Of a DNA stretch of 64,000 bases, positions 1-13,361 are shown piece after piece. Position 1 is the first letter of the stretch; every line of letters starts with the position of its first letter. Source of the DNA: Brachionus koreanus (taxonomy: Eukaryota > Rotifera > Eurotatoria > Ploima > Brachionidae); contig PJRA01000263.1 in NCBI GenBank assembly GCA_016987375.1, forward strand, positions 4,941,201 through 5,005,200, written 5' to 3'. The notes under the pieces were generated by a model. The model was not told the origin of the DNA, did no database searches, and was given only the letters and a program-made list of their open reading frames with translations. The position numbers were made by a program, and so were the translations under genes.

Positions 1-32
1 ATTTATTGTTGAATTGCTTGACTGTTGTTTCA

Positions 33-312
33 TTTTTTTTGACCCTATTCTATCCTAGTGGTTAATGGGGAGGCGCTCATCTCCTTTTCAAGTATCTTTT
101 TGAGCAACAGCTCCGATCTGACACAAAGACTACTACATCAAGTTCACTGCACATTTTACCCAGTCGAAACCGGTCTCCCATTTTTTGATGAAAGGGGTTT
201 AAACATGCGCCCCGTATTGCAGAGATATTTAGAAGATTTTTCCACCTTCAGTGGGTTTTGAACCCTCGATCCTCTGCTTGCATGACTAACACACAAACCG
301 CTCAGGCTACGG
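33..312 (-). mobile_element. tRNA-derived SINE, full-length copy
   Basis: Read on the minus strand, this begins with a tRNA-like head. An A-box-like TAGCCTGAGCGG lies at 298-309 and a B-box-like GGTTCAAAACC at 254-264, about 33 bases apart, as in an internal RNA polymerase III promoter. A unique body follows and ends at about 33-47 with GGGTC plus a run of A, the usual SINE tail. A second copy, lacking the head, lies on the plus strand at 41347-41494 and shares the body and the same GGGTCAAAAAAA end, which shows this is a dispersed repeat. The open frame at 58-261 on the plus strand is a chance frame across the element. The tRNA of origin is not clear to me. Confidence 0.7.
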
Positions 313-1320
313 TGTTTCATATTTCGCTAGCGTAAATTTTGTTTGTTCAAAGAACTTTTATTTTCCTTTAAATTGACCAAGTTATGTCACTTTTAAGGAA
401 GTAATTTTCACCAAAAATACAAAGATTTCTGGTCTTTTTAACTTTTGGACTACTTCTTTCGAAATTGGCCCTCTACATACACATGTTTAAGATCTGATTG
501 GAAAAACTTCTCCTGCGTATGCTTTATCCTAAACCATTCAATTGTTTGAAAAAAAAAATATACTGTTTTATCTTTAATTCACGATCATCATCAGAAATTT
601 TAAATTTTGATTTTAAAATTTAAACTTATTAGCCAAAATAGGAGCATCTCAATGTAGTTTTAATGAAAATTGCATTTTGAGTTAAAGTAACATTAATTAA
701 TAATTTATAAAAAGAAATATTAGGCTAAAAAATTATTTTTACCAAATTGAATATAAATTAGTTTATAAATATCGTAATACTTTTAATAAAAAATAGTTCG
801 AGCAGTCCTTTTGAGTGTGATTGATTTGGAATTTTATAATAATTTAAATAACCAATTCGTAAAAAATGAAAATTTAGAAAATCTAGATAATTTTTTAAAA
901 ATTACTAGTTCTTGTTTTATAAAATAAATTTGATGGCGTAATTAAAGATTTTATTTAAGTGAAAGTTTTTGTTCAGATTATTAAGTTCAGATTAAATAAG
1001 TTTTAGTATTATAGTATGTATGAAAGATCGATTGCTTCAATATACAAACAACAAAACTATTTTATTTATATTTTTTATTTGATGAATTGTTAAATTTTAT
1101 TAAATCAAAGCACATATTTTACTCAAAACAATCATATTTTTTTACTTAAGATTCTAAGAAAAAGTTCGCATTTTTTTAAAGATGATTTGAGGAAATTTTT
1201 TTCCTTAATCAAATTCTAATTTCTGTGATCTGTATTGATGAGTTTGTACAGATAAAATAATTTTAGCATAGTGAATTTTTAATTGAAAAATTATTTTTCA
1301 ATTAAATGATTTAAAATTGA
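313..1320. other. A+T-rich intergenic DNA, nothing recognised
   Basis: I see only A+T-rich sequence with homopolymer runs and no convincing open frame, splice-bounded exon or structured repeat. Confidence 0.5.
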
Positions 1321-1905
1321 CTACCCAAGTCAAAAATGCTACGACTAAAGCAAATAGAATGTTGGGTTTAATTTAAAAAGCATTTAAGTATTCTTGTACA
1401 AGAATAGGGAGACTATTAAATTATTGTTTTGTTCAATGGTTAGACCGCACCTGGAATATGATGTCAGTGCTTGCTGTTCATTTTTAGAAGATATAATTGA
1501 GCTTTAGAAAATTCGACGAAGAGCAACAAAGTTGATTTCAGAAGTGCGTGGCTTGGATTATCAACAACATTTGTTAAGGCTAGATTTAACTAACTTGTGT
1601 ACATGAAGATTAAGAGATGATCTTAATCAGAAGATACGAATTGATGAGAAAATGCTATTGTCTAACTCGTGAACGAATAAAGAACTGTCTTTCGAGATAT
1701 AATTTTTTCCAAATAGAGTCGTGAATGGATGGAATAAACTCACGGAAATGTAGTTAATGCAAAGAATCTAAATAGTTTCAAAGCGGAGCTTGATAATTGG
1801 ATGGCGAAACAAAAAGAAGCGACTGCTACACCTCATAAGAGCTATGCCTCTAAGCTGCAGTTAAATTAGTACTCCTATTACTCCCATCAATCAAATTAAA
1901 ATTAA
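1321..1905 (+). mobile_element. Decayed LINE 3' end (CR1/jockey-like)
   Basis: Translation in shifting frames gives the region after the reverse transcriptase catalytic core of a non-LTR retrotransposon: a TQVKNATTKANRMLG stretch near 1325, then a relic of the 'vRPhLEY' region, and the 'CYCLTRERIKNCL...' and 'NRVVNGWNKL' motifs near 1650-1740. Several stops and indels interrupt it. The 3' region with a 'ctaagctgcag' sequence (about 1850) matches the 3' end of the LINE fragment at 7915-8200, so both belong to one family. No function is expected. Confidence 0.75.
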
Positions 1906-4900
1906 ATTTTACACGATATAAGTAATTTTTCATTTTTACTGTACATAAATGTGACTATGGAAAGCAAAATTTTTTATTCAAACCGAAAATATCCATCAGT
2001 GCAAATTATAAAATCATAAATTTAAAAAACATTGAAAATATTTAAAAAATATTTTAATTACCAGAATAAATAGCTACTAAAAGATACTCGTATATAATTA
2101 AGTCAAATTTATTGTAGCGATGTATCAAAATGAAAATTTTAAAAATTTTATTAATGTAAAAATTGAAGAAAAGTAGAGCTACTTAAAATTAATTTATAAC
2201 ATTGTTTGGCTGTAGATTTGCAATCAATCCCTGTATTTGGATTTAAGTTTTAAGAAGAATTTTTTTTCATATTCTTTAATTTTTTTTTATTTTTTGTTTG
2301 TTTAAATCAAACTATCTTTTAGAGTTATTAATTTAAAATCAAATATTTATTTTTTCCATTAAATAAATGAACATATGACGAAAATGTGAATTAAATTAAA
2401 AAAATCCCAAATTTAACAAACTCTTTTACATTATGTTAGAACAAAATGTATTAACTTAAAACCATTTTTAAAAATTTATCACACAATTGCATTGTATTCA
2501 GCTTCATAGAGCATTTAAACTTGTTTGAATAGCAAAATTTCCAAAATAAAAATAACTTAATGTAAAAGAATTTTTTCAGATTCATTGCATTTTGGGCCGG
2601 AAAAAATTGCATGAAGGAATTATCTTTATTTTTGTACTTAAAAATTTCTTGATAAAAAAATTAATATTTCAAAATATGTAATTTTAAAACCAGAATGAAC
2701 CATTTTAATTAAATATGAAATCTTGTTATTCACTATTTATTTGTAGTCATATTCATTTAAGATAAAAATTACATCTATTTTTTCTGACATGATAATAAGC
2801 TAGGAAAAATTGTTCTTAATAAAAAAAATGAAAGCAAAATTTTAAGTGCAAAAGATTTTTAATTTTTATTAATGCTATTGTATATTTGTATTATTTTTTA
2901 TTGTAAAAATGAATGTTTAGTTTTAAAAATTATCAATAATTTAGTAAGCAAGAAGTTAGTTTTTGCAAAATGCATACATTCCCAAATAATCAAAACATCA
3001 TTTCGATCAATTATGTCAGATATTAATTCTTATATGGAATCAAATTTTTAGATTCAGCTAAATTTGAAAAAAAATAGCGCACGAGTTGCATTCTAGTCAA
3101 AGAAATGAAGCAGATCTTTTTGTTTGAAAAAATTTTTAAATCAAAATTATAAATGTTATTTAAAAAAAGTGTAATTTTAAAAAGATAACTGTGTCACTTT
3201 CAAATTTTTACTTTATTGACAACAAAAAAAAATAACCGATACTCAAGTAGTTTCTTTAAAATTAATATTAATTTATTTTGAATTTAAGTTGATTTTATGA
3301 TTCCCAAGTCAGCTAAACACATTACTAAAAGTAAAATTATATTTAAAATGCTATTTTAAATGATTAAAATGCCTTACTTAAGCAGAATGATCATAAATAA
3401 AATTTAACAGCTGCATTTTTATCTTTTTTTTTTAAGTATAATCAGTTCAGTTTTAACCCTAGAGGATAATTTTCCTAAATAAATAGATCATTTCATTCGT
3501 CTTAGAAAATTTTAATTATTTTTAAATTAATATTAATTATTTTTAGGCTTAATACAGTGAATATTCAATTTAACATGGCGATCATGTAAAGCATATTTTA
3601 AAAAAGATTATTTTGTTAGATAAACAATCAATTTGTCAGAAATATTTAGTTATTATTTCTAAGAAAAGTCAGCAAAAATTTAAAAAAATCGATTTTATCT
3701 TTTTAAATTTTTTGCAGAAATATTTGAGCAATTTATAAATGAGTAATTTAAATAGAAAACAAGTTAAGAATTCTTTGTCGCCAGTTTAAAAGTGTCTATC
3801 ATTAGTCTAATACTTTATGTAGATTCTCGAATAGAGAATTCTCATAATCAAAATTTAAAGTAATTTCAGAAAGCTGATTAATTACTTCTTCAACTTTGCA
3901 TTAAATATTTCTTCTCGAAAAAAGTCTATATTTCACGTTGAAAAAATAAAAAAAAAAATTTACTTTTCAATAAGAAAAAAATATATTTTTATATTTTTGT
4001 ATTGTTGTATTTGAATAGAATCTTATAAATTAAAAATGGAATATTTAAAAATAAAAAAATTTTAAACTCTGAAATAAAGGAGAAATTCAATTTTGATATA
4101 TTCGTATGTAGGGCATTTTGATGTAATTAAGCAAATCTTTGGCAGCTTTGTGACAGTTGATGCATCATATTTCATTTACAAAAGCAGTTTATTAATTTTT
4201 GAAAAAAAAAATTATGCGATTTTTAGAATTTTGTTCCGTTTTATTGTTTCTAATTTCATAAAAACCGTTGATTAAAATATACAAAAACTAGTTCTAGTAA
4301 TTAATTGAAAACATATTTTAAAATATGCATAAAATTCAATTTTTTCAAAAAATGTTTATTATTCTTACTGATTTGGTCAAAAGTGCCCCCATTATAACAA
4401 TAATTCTAGTTTCAAAAGCTTCATAAAACCATTTGAGTCTGTAAATAATTATTTCAATCAATTTTTTCCAAAAAAGAATCTAGTGAAAAACAATGAATGT
4501 AAATTGTTTCTATTGTAAGTGCAGCTTTAAGCAACCTTTAAAACGTAAACCAAGTTCACAATGAATTTACTTTTATTTTTGAAATTGTAGTCTTATTTGA
4601 TCTGAAATTTAAAATCCATTCATGAATATAAAGTATTCTATCAATCAAAAAGTCTTAATCGGACAAATAAAAATGCACCATGAAAAAAAATAAAATTTAG
4701 AAAGGATCTATAGATTTTCTACATAATATAAACGCTAATTTTGAATAAAAGCCTTAATCCAGAAGGAGCTGATTAAATTATTTTCCGAAATTCGATAAGC
4801 AAGCTAAAAATCTAATCCTGAGAGTGATTTAGCAAACGGAATTTACATAAAACATGTACTGATGCGTTTTTAGTTGACTTGAAAACGAAAAAATTAATTA

Positions 4901-5948
4901 TAATTAATATTATTTTAATCGATCCTAGCGATTCACATATATAAATTACGAAATTATTGTGCTCTTTCATATTTCAAGAAGCTTGCACTCTCTTCCACTC
5001 ATTCACGAATTTGTCTCTAGTCGATTACCAGTGTCCCGGTTGACCCATAACGTCAAATAATAATAATAATAATTTATTAAATATTATTCAAAACCTGAGC
5101 ATAATTTTAACTTGAACTTTCATATCGTTATAGTTTCTGTTCAATCGTTTCTAATTTGACCATTTAATTATATTTCTAATATCCCGAACATAAATTATGA
5201 TCGTCGATTTAGCACACAAATTTTGAAATAGATCGATATATATTTATTTATTTTTCTCTTTTATCTATCTAGCAAATTACAGCAATTAGAATAAGAAACT
5301 AACAAGAAAACTGCGGATAAGTTCGATGGTAATTTATGCTCGAGTCGACTTGTTCTTTAACTATTATTTAATTTGGCAAAAATTTTTGACTCTGTTATTT
5401 TTCTTGTTGATGATGTTGTTGTTGTTGTTTATTTTCAAAATTTTCAAGGCTTTTTTTTCTCAATTGAATTTAACCTTGTGAAAAAAAAAGGATTTTTTTA
5501 TTTTTGTTTTATGTCGGACAAATTTTTTGAATTTTCAAATTCTGAAAATTGCATGAAAAATTTCATAATTCTAAGCAATTGCGCATTCAAAATAAAATAA
5601 ATAAGTGTTTAGGTGCGCTTAAAATGAGAAATAATGGGCAAGCTGGATTTTCGGAAGGGGTCCGCTCGATCCATTTCTTTTGAAAACGAATTTCGTAATA
5701 ATTATCTTTTGCATTAATTAGCTAATTCAAGTTACATTGTCACACTATAAAGCAAATAAAAAAAAATCACTTAAACATGCAATTTTAGTCGCTCACACCA
5801 CTCACTCATCCACCACTCTCTCTTTCTCTCTTTAACTTTTGCTTTATGTATGATTTTAAATATTGTTTAGCTCTCCGTCATATCTAGCCGACTATGACTT
5901 AACAAGTCTATTTAATTATTTTTTTAGATTTTCTTTTTTTTAAACAAA
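1906..5948. other. Gene-poor A+T-rich DNA; 3' part may hold PRRC2 promoter/5' UTR
   Basis: No supported gene is seen in 1906-4900. From about 4960 the base composition becomes less A-rich and holds pyrimidine-rich stretches (4985-5030 and 5800-5840) and an (AAT)n run at 5056-5073. This is the likely promoter and 5' leader of the plus-strand gene starting at 5949. A pyrimidine tract ending in TAG just before 5930 could be the acceptor of an untranslated first exon. The short open frames at 4093-4275 and 5373-5600 have biased low-complexity translations (runs of F, V, K) and I do not accept them. Confidence 0.4.
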
Positions 5949-7914
5949 ATGTCTTTACATAACCAAGATAGCCAACATGTAACCAATAAAGCAAGCAGCA
6001 GTTTATTCGTAAATCAATCGACGGCCGGTGCGCCGTCAATGGCAAAGCAAATCGCAAAAAACACCGCGCCGTCGAACTCAAATAAATATTCTACATTGAA
6101 TATTAACAATCAATTCAAAGGCAAAGGCATCGAGCCGCAGCAAAAGACGACAGTAATGCGCTCGGCTCCGACAGGCATGCAAACGTTGGGCAAGGCAGTA
6201 GCCGCTAGACGCATGCCGCCACCGGCTCATCTGCCGAGTTTGAGAACCTTCAACTCGAGCCCGACACAAAGCGTTGAGAGCGCTTCGAACGAAACCTCGT
6301 CCGGATCACAGACAAGCAATTGTCAATCGGGAGCGCCGACTATAGCGGCTGTAGTCAGCGGCTCCCCGTGGGCTCACGATTCCAATCCAAACAGCTCTTT
6401 TGAGCCCAATACTCGCACTTTCAACCGAAACAATTCGATTAATCAAGAAGATTTTCCAAAATTGGACGAAACCATTCAGCAAAACGCGGCCAAAGCTAAA
6501 CAGGAGGGAGGCGAACGAGTTCAGGAGTCGGTCGTGAGCGACGAACCGGTTTTTAAGCCAGCCAACCTTGGCAATTGGTCGGCTCGAACTCCCGTTCAAT
6601 CGGTAGACGAGCCCGAAGCCCCTGAACCTGTCAGACCTGCCCAGTCCCAATCTCCGGCTATTCAAGTCTATCAACCGCCTCATAACCGGTCAAATAATCA
6701 ATACAGACCGAACAAATTTCAGCCGAATAATCATCAAAATTTTAGAAAATACCAAGCCGAGTCAAAGATCGATGAGACCAGACGACCTGTTTTGTTCAAC
6801 AAAAATGATAGTCTTGTTGAGACGAATAAAGAAAATGTGACAGATTCAAATAAAATTGATTTTTCTAATTTGGATGAGAACAATTGGGCCATGATAAGTG
6901 ATCGAGTAAATTATGACGAAAAGCTTGAATTCGACGACGAGGAAGATATGGACAAAAAATCCAATAGTGTCAAACAGCATTCTCAAGTTGATTTTGAAGA
7001 GCAGCAATGGGAGGATAAGCGCAAAGAAAAACAGGAAGAAGTGGAAAAAAATTTGGAACGAGCTAAATCGCGACGTGACGAAGAAATTAAAAAGCTAAAT
7101 CAGGAAATGAAGAATGTGTTTATAAGCGATGATCAGTCTTGTGCTAAAGATTCGAATCTGTCTAGGGAAAGTGTTTTTAAAGCCAATCATTCGAATAAAC
7201 AAACGAACCGGAGCAATAATCAAACGACAAATAACAACAATCGCTCGAGCAATAATTCAAGAAAGTAAGATTTTTTTTCATTTTAAGTTTATCAAGTCAG
7301 AAAATAGATTTTGATTTATTTTCAATTTTTTTTTCAAAAAAAAAAAAAATTAATTTATCTCTTTTCTTATCTCTTTTTTCTTTTAAAAAAAATTTGGCCA
7401 GTCATTATAAATATTTTTGCAAGTAGTAGATAAAAAATAAATCTTTTTATTTTATGTTCGTTTTTAAATTAAATTTTAGAGTTGAAGTTTCCAAATAATT
7501 GGTTCAAAATTAAAGGGAAAAAAAAAAATTTTTTGATAACCGGAATATGCTATTACTAATTTTTAGTTTTTTGGAAAACGACCATTTTGCTAAATCTCAT
7601 TTTTTTTTTCATAGAAAAGCATAATTTTTAGATGACTAATGCATACTCACTTTTCTGGCATTGAGAGAATCTATTTAGGAAAAAATCTAATACCAGTTAC
7701 TTGAAGCTCAGTAAAGAGCTTTCTTGTCTTAAAAACAAAAATATCTAAAACGATAAATTTGTAACAATGGATTAGATGTGTTGAATAGCCCAATGAATAT
7801 TTTTCATCCAAATCATAAATCAATTACTGTCTAAAACTGTGCATTTAAAAATTGCATTTACCAGAAAATCAATCTTTTTCTATTCAAACAAAATTAATAA
7901 AAAAACACCAATTT

Positions 7915-7949
<35 letters not shown>

Positions 7950-10900
7950 TAAACTGCAGCTTAGATGATATCTAAGCATAGCTCTAAAGAGCTATAGCAG
8001 TCGCTTCTTTTACCATCAAGCTTCGCTTTGAAACTATTCATGCTCTTTGCATTTACTACATCTTCCGTCAGTTTATTCCATCCATTTACAACTCTATTTG
8101 TAAAATAGTTAAATCTTGGAAGACAGTTCTTTATTCTTTCACGGGTAAGACAATAGCTATTTCTCCTCAACTCATATCTTCTGTTACCATTTTAATGAAA
8201 ATTATATTGAAAAATATAGAAAAATTTAAAAATATTAAGCTTTTTTTTATCCAATATTACAAAACAGTGTTTAAACGCTTAATAAAAAAAATAGCCTAAT
8301 TATCTAGAAGAATCATTGCTGATTAGCGAGCGTGTGCTAAAAATTTTTCATTAGAATTAAAAGGCAAAAATTTTAAGAAATACTAAAAAAAATTAAAAAA
8401 TTTAGTAAAAAAAAAAAGAAAAAATTAGAATTCTTTTCATTTTGATCTTTTTATCCCATCAGTTGCAATGGACGCAATTATTTTGGGTTCTATTTTAAAA
8501 ACGCTTCATATTCAAAAATAGTTCTTTAAAAATAAATAAACTTTTAAAAAATTTCTTCTCAAGTTAAGTTTATTTTTAAATGATAATTAAATTTAATGTC
8601 TAGTTTGAGAAAATTATTGAGAATATTTTGTAGAAAAAAATACAATTTTTAAAGTTCAATTATTTTTAATGACTTGTCTTTAAAAAAGCAATAATTTTAA
8701 ACTTGTTCCTATCTTATGAAAACAATTAAATTACTTTGATTAGGGCGAATTTTTTTTTCCAAAAATAAATTTATTGATCTATTAGGAAATAATTATATGA
8801 AGCCAAACTAATATTGGTTTAGAGACTTAGAGGTGCATGGACTTTATACCAAGGAAATGCGGTATTTGAATTGACAATCTTCTCAATAAATTGGCATCAT
8901 TAAATAAATTTCAATTTTTTCAGATTGCAAAAAATTTTCCAAAAAAAATTCGGATAAATTTTTTTGCCAATATGTCAGCTTGATCAATCTATAGCTAATA
9001 TTTTGATATAAATTTTTTTCAATTATTACAATTGTTACTAATGAAATTTTTTAAGAAACGACGACCACGCAGAGCATATTAATCGGCCAAATTCTCGGTA
9101 TCAAGGATCAACAAATTATAGTCACCAATCTCACGCTTTTGCCGAGTTACTACACTCAAATGACAAGTCTGAAAAAGCATCTCATCATCATCAGACAACT
9201 TCTAATAGCCAACAGCGTCAAAGCTATTTTTCTCAAAGCTTTAATCAGCCTAGTTTTCAAAATCAATCAAATCGATACCATCAGTCGAATGCTAATCAGC
9301 CCAATAGCAAAGCACCGGGGTCCAACTCTCGCTATCAGAACAAAAAATCTGATGCGAATCAAATTGGCGAGCAAAAAACTCAATCAGAACAAAAAAAATC
9401 CCTTAAACAATTAAGCCATAATGTGCCAGAAATAGAATCTAAACTTCAGCCTCTTGGCTCTAGAAAACTTCCGACACAAACAAATCAAAATATAATAAAT
9501 CAAGGCCAAACTGAAAAAAAAACCGAACCAGACTCAAAAACAAAAACAAATAATAGTGAATATCAAGAGCCTAAGCAGAATGTATGGAATCGACACTTGA
9601 ACGAGACGAATCAAGATACTCAATCAAAGCAAGTTCAAAATAAACAAGAGCAGAAAAATAAATATCCACAGCGATCGAACCAATCTTATCGAAATGGACG
9701 ACGCAGATTTGAAGACGAGTACGAAGAAGACTACGACGACGATTATGATGACTACACCGAAGAAGACGACGAACAATATTCTCAAAGTAACCCAAATCGA
9801 ACTGCTAGTAATTCGGGCTATCCACGACGGCCCAATTCATCTCACTACCCGCAATCGTACAAACGCGGGTCAAACAGACGCGCCAACGACTTCTACCAAA
9901 TGGAATCTAAAAACTTCTATCCAACATACTCGGGCCGATCCTATAACTATGACTACAATTATCCAAAAGGATATCCCAACTACAATTACCGCGGTGGAAA
10001 TTCAAGAAATTCAGTCTATGCATCTGGCAACAAAGTATTTTACAATTCAAACACAAAAAATGGCGGTGCCAAAGAGCACAAAGAGCCGCAGAATAGGTCA
10101 CGCGACCAGACTAGCATGACCAAGTATAGCGAGCCTACAGATACGGAAATATACGACGAATGGGAGACTGCGTCGGACACTAGTCTCAGACACCAGGTTA
10201 AAAAAGTAGATGAGCCGAAAAATTCGCTGCCAAAAGATCCACCAAAAGCCAAAAATCAAGCACAAAAGCAGCCACATGGCAAAAAATCAAACAACCAAAA
10301 GGATTTTAAATCGCGCAAAACTTCCTCGAACACAAATCCAAATGACCCCAGATACACGGCCAAATACTGGAGTGATAATTCCAAAAATGAAAAATCTAAC
10401 GAACAAAAACAACAGGAAAATCGAACAAAAAATAATAATACAAATACAAACACAAATAGTAATAATCATAATAATAACAATAATACACAAACAAGAAATG
10501 GAACTAATCAGGCAAAAGTAAATTTACAAGTGTATCGAGTGGACAAAATTGTTGCCGACGATCCAGAAGCTATCAAAGAGGCATTGAAAAATCAGAATAT
10601 TAAAGAGAAATCTGCGACGAAAACAAATCCGTTGTCGGGCATTGATTTGAATAATCGAGCTGGTGTGGTAATTGTCGATTATATACCTGAATCGGGCGAG
10701 ATTGCCATTGAGGAAAATTCGGCCGAAGACGAAGAAAAAGATGACGATGACGGCTTTCAAAAAGTGAAAACAAAACGCGACAAAAAAGCCGAGAAACTGA
10801 AGGCCCAAGCCGAAGCGGCTGCGGCAAGGTTGGCATCGGCCAATTCGACCAAGAGAAAAGAAGCCAAAAGCTCGAAAAAATCAGCGTCAAAAACCGAACC

Positions 10901-13361
10901 GAAGACAGCACCAAAAGCAAACAAAAACGGCATCATGAACAACATACAAACATGGAAAAATGACATGGCCAAGCCTGGCGCCAAAGCAGTCACTCAAGTT
11001 GTTAAACCAGCACCTGCAGTCGCTGAGTCTAAAGCCAAAATGTTGTCAGACGATTTAAAAAAGACTACAACAAATGTATGGGAAACAAACGCGAATAAAA
11101 CGGAACAAAATGGCAACAAAGTTGACAAATGTGCCGTTGAAGCGAACAAACCAATTGAGAAAGATGCTAAATCAGTTGAAAGCACTACGAAACCTAAAGA
11201 AGAGTCAAGCAAAGAAATAACTTTGCTTAAACAAGACGCGCAGCCAAGTCAAAAAAATGTATGCACTGTTAAACCAACAAAACAAGTGACCCAACCGTTA
11301 GCTAATGAACAAAAGCCGAACATAAGTGTGTCGGTAAATGGTACAGGATCTGGTGTTGTGTCCCCATCGCCAAATCAACAATTGAGCGAAAATCAATCGA
11401 TTAATAAATACTATGATAAAATAATGATTAATCAGTCGAGTAGTGCCGCAGTTGCTGCGTCGGCGGCCGCTGCTGCTGCCGCAGTTGTTGCAGTAACAGT
11501 GACGTCAATTCAACAGCAACAAATTCCAAGCGGTGAACAAACCGATCAAACATCTGCTATTAAACAATCGAGCTCGTCGTCTTCGATCAAAAATAATTCG
11601 AGCTCGAATGCATCGGCTCAGTCCGAATCGCAGACCACAAACACTAGCGAATTTAGTCAAATGACGCCCAATCAACCAAATTATAATTTTGCACCGGCTT
11701 CAACCACCAGTCAGACCAGTCTGATTTCATCGCCTTCTCAAACAAATTCCCAAATATCTGCTACATCTCTCATACATTCGCTTAGCATCAATCAAAGCAT
11801 GCAGCCGCAGTATTTACAACCAATCTATCAGCCAATGGTTCAGCCCTTTATGTCGCAGTCAAGACCCATGGTTGGGCCTCCACAGCCGCCTCAATCCCAA
11901 TCGGCCAATCCCTTGATTCAAAATCAACAAAATAAAAACAACATTAACTCGTTGTTTGATTTGAGCTTTGGAGAATTTGGTGGCGCCAAAGAGGCCATGT
12001 TCTACCCGCCTCCGCCACCACCGCCGCCGCCTCATGCCCAAAACTACATGGGTCAAATTCCGCCGGGTTCGATACCCCCGCCTCAAACAATGCCCCCTCA
12101 TCTTCCGGCTCAACCAATCAATCCATACCCTACGAACGGCTACGAGCACAACCAATTTTTCAATCAAAAACTACTCAATAGCAAGCCCAATGGCACTTTT
12201 GCACCACAACCACCAACCATGACATCTAGTCAATTCAATGGCATTAATTCAAACATCAAGTCACAGTTCAATCAAAACACACCAAATCAATTGATGAACC
12301 AAATGCATCAGTACAGCAAACAAGAGTTTGCTTATTTTAACAACCAAATGCCGTCTGGTCAAAGTTTCGCTCAAGCACAAGGCAGCAATCAGCCAACGCC
12401 AGCACCAAATAGCAACAACTTGGGATTTTTTATGTCTCAGATCGGTAATTTAAATCCAAATCAATTTCAAGCTCAGGCTCACGCAACCGTGTCCACTCAG
12501 CAGTCTGTGTTCAACATGAATCAAGGCCAATTGTCGAACAACCAACTATTTGGTATTGGCTACAATCAGCCACAGCAAAATTCCCAATTTAACTTGTCTA
12601 ATTTGATACAAACACAACAAAATCAACAACAACAGCTTCCCAATCAGACTTCGGCTCATCGTCAAACGCCAATTTCTATTCCGAGCTCGCCGTTCATTCA
12701 AAACGATAATCAAGCAGAGAACGGTTTTATCAAACAGCAGAATGGTTTCGACTACAAGACACAGCAGACCAATCAGTCAAATTATGCGAGAAATGGCCCA
12801 AATCTGGCGGCCAGCAAACAAATGTTCTCTGCTCTTGAAGCAAACAACTTTGATAAAAATCAGCAAAACAAAGGCATGAGTCAGCCAAACGGCTATTATA
12901 GAGCCATAGAGCAGCAAGTGCAGAACCATTATAACCAAGTCGGTCAGATACCACCCCAACAGCAGCCGCCTTTGCTGCCCAATCCTCCCATTATGGCCAA
13001 TCACAATCAGCTGCCAAATCAAATACAAGTGCAAAGCTTGAATCAAAAGATTGGTTTTAACAAGGCTGCAGGCATGCCTCGATATCCGAATGCTTATCAA
13101 AATCAAAATAGACCGGCTCAGAACCAAAATGCTTATTACAATCAAAATTATAATAGAAGATCGTATCCAAATTATCAGAATAGTGGGAAAAAAATGTCTA
13201 TGATTGATGCCAAAGTGGTGCAGAAAAATGCCGAATTGTCTCAACAGTCGAAACAAGATGGTCCACAGACTGGTCCACAAGTTGTTCAAACTCAAACACG
13301 TGGTTCAACGCCCAACACAATCGAAGAAAAAAACAATGAATGTAATGCTAATGTAATTTGA
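5949..13361 (+). CDS. PRRC2: PRRC2/BAT2 family protein (nocte-like), two exons
   Basis: Exons are 5949-7264 and 9056-13361 (donor GTAAGA, acceptor TTTAAG), joined in phase 2 to give 1873 aa. Residues ~46-99 form the BAT2 N-terminal signature: KYSTLNINNQFKGKG, then QTLGKAVAARRMPPP and AHLPSLR. Residues ~310-340 carry FSNLDENNWA and YDEKLEFDDEED, followed by a charged helix (ERAKSRRDEE), all in family order. The rest is low complexity: an Asp/Glu/Tyr tract (~655-680), Asn runs (~900), an Ala run (~1235), a Pro run (~1420) and a Gln/Asn-rich C-terminus. PRRC2 proteins associate with stress granules and translation initiation; Drosophila nocte acts in circadian temperature entrainment. The intron holds a LINE fragment. 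A poly(A) signal AATAAA lies at 13385-13390. The start is chosen because it precedes the conserved domain in frame and has an A-rich ACAAAATG context. The family assignment is firm; the exact orthologue is inferred. Confidence 0.9.
7915..8200 (-). mobile_element. LINE 3'-end fragment with (CTA)n tail, in PRRC2 intron
   Basis: The minus strand encodes the C-terminal tail of a CR1/jockey-like ORF2 (8170 to 7961: NSYCLTRERIKNCLPRFNYF, then NRVVNGWNKL and a Ser/Asp-rich end). A short 3' UTR follows and then a tandem trinucleotide run at 7915-7950, read as CTA on this strand. Microsatellite 3' ends are typical of CR1-like LINEs. The piece is truncated at its 5' end, lies antisense inside the PRRC2 intron and is homologous to the relic at 1321-1905. 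Confidence 0.8.

Noticed and set aside
58..261. Plus-strand ORF of 67 codons
   Set aside because: It crosses the body of the tRNA-derived SINE read on the wrong strand; no domain, no splice context.
254..309. Functional tRNA gene
   Set aside because: A and B boxes are present, but I could not fold a full cloverleaf with acceptor stem, and the sequence continues into a SINE body and A-rich tail.
4093..5600. Two short plus-strand ORFs (4093-4275, 5373-5600)
   Set aside because: Their translations are runs of F, V, K and I as expected from A+T-rich DNA, with no supporting splice sites.
7915..7950. TAG microsatellite as an independent locus
   Set aside because: It is the 3' tail of the adjacent LINE fragment, so it is explained by that element.
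9139..9414. ORF of 91 codons at the start of the second PRRC2 exon
   Set aside because: It is in a different frame from the spliced PRRC2 frame, which is continuous from 9056 and joins exon 1 in phase.
9571..13295. Numerous minus- and plus-strand ORFs within the PRRC2 exon
   Set aside because: Shadow frames of a long, low-complexity coding exon with raised G+C.
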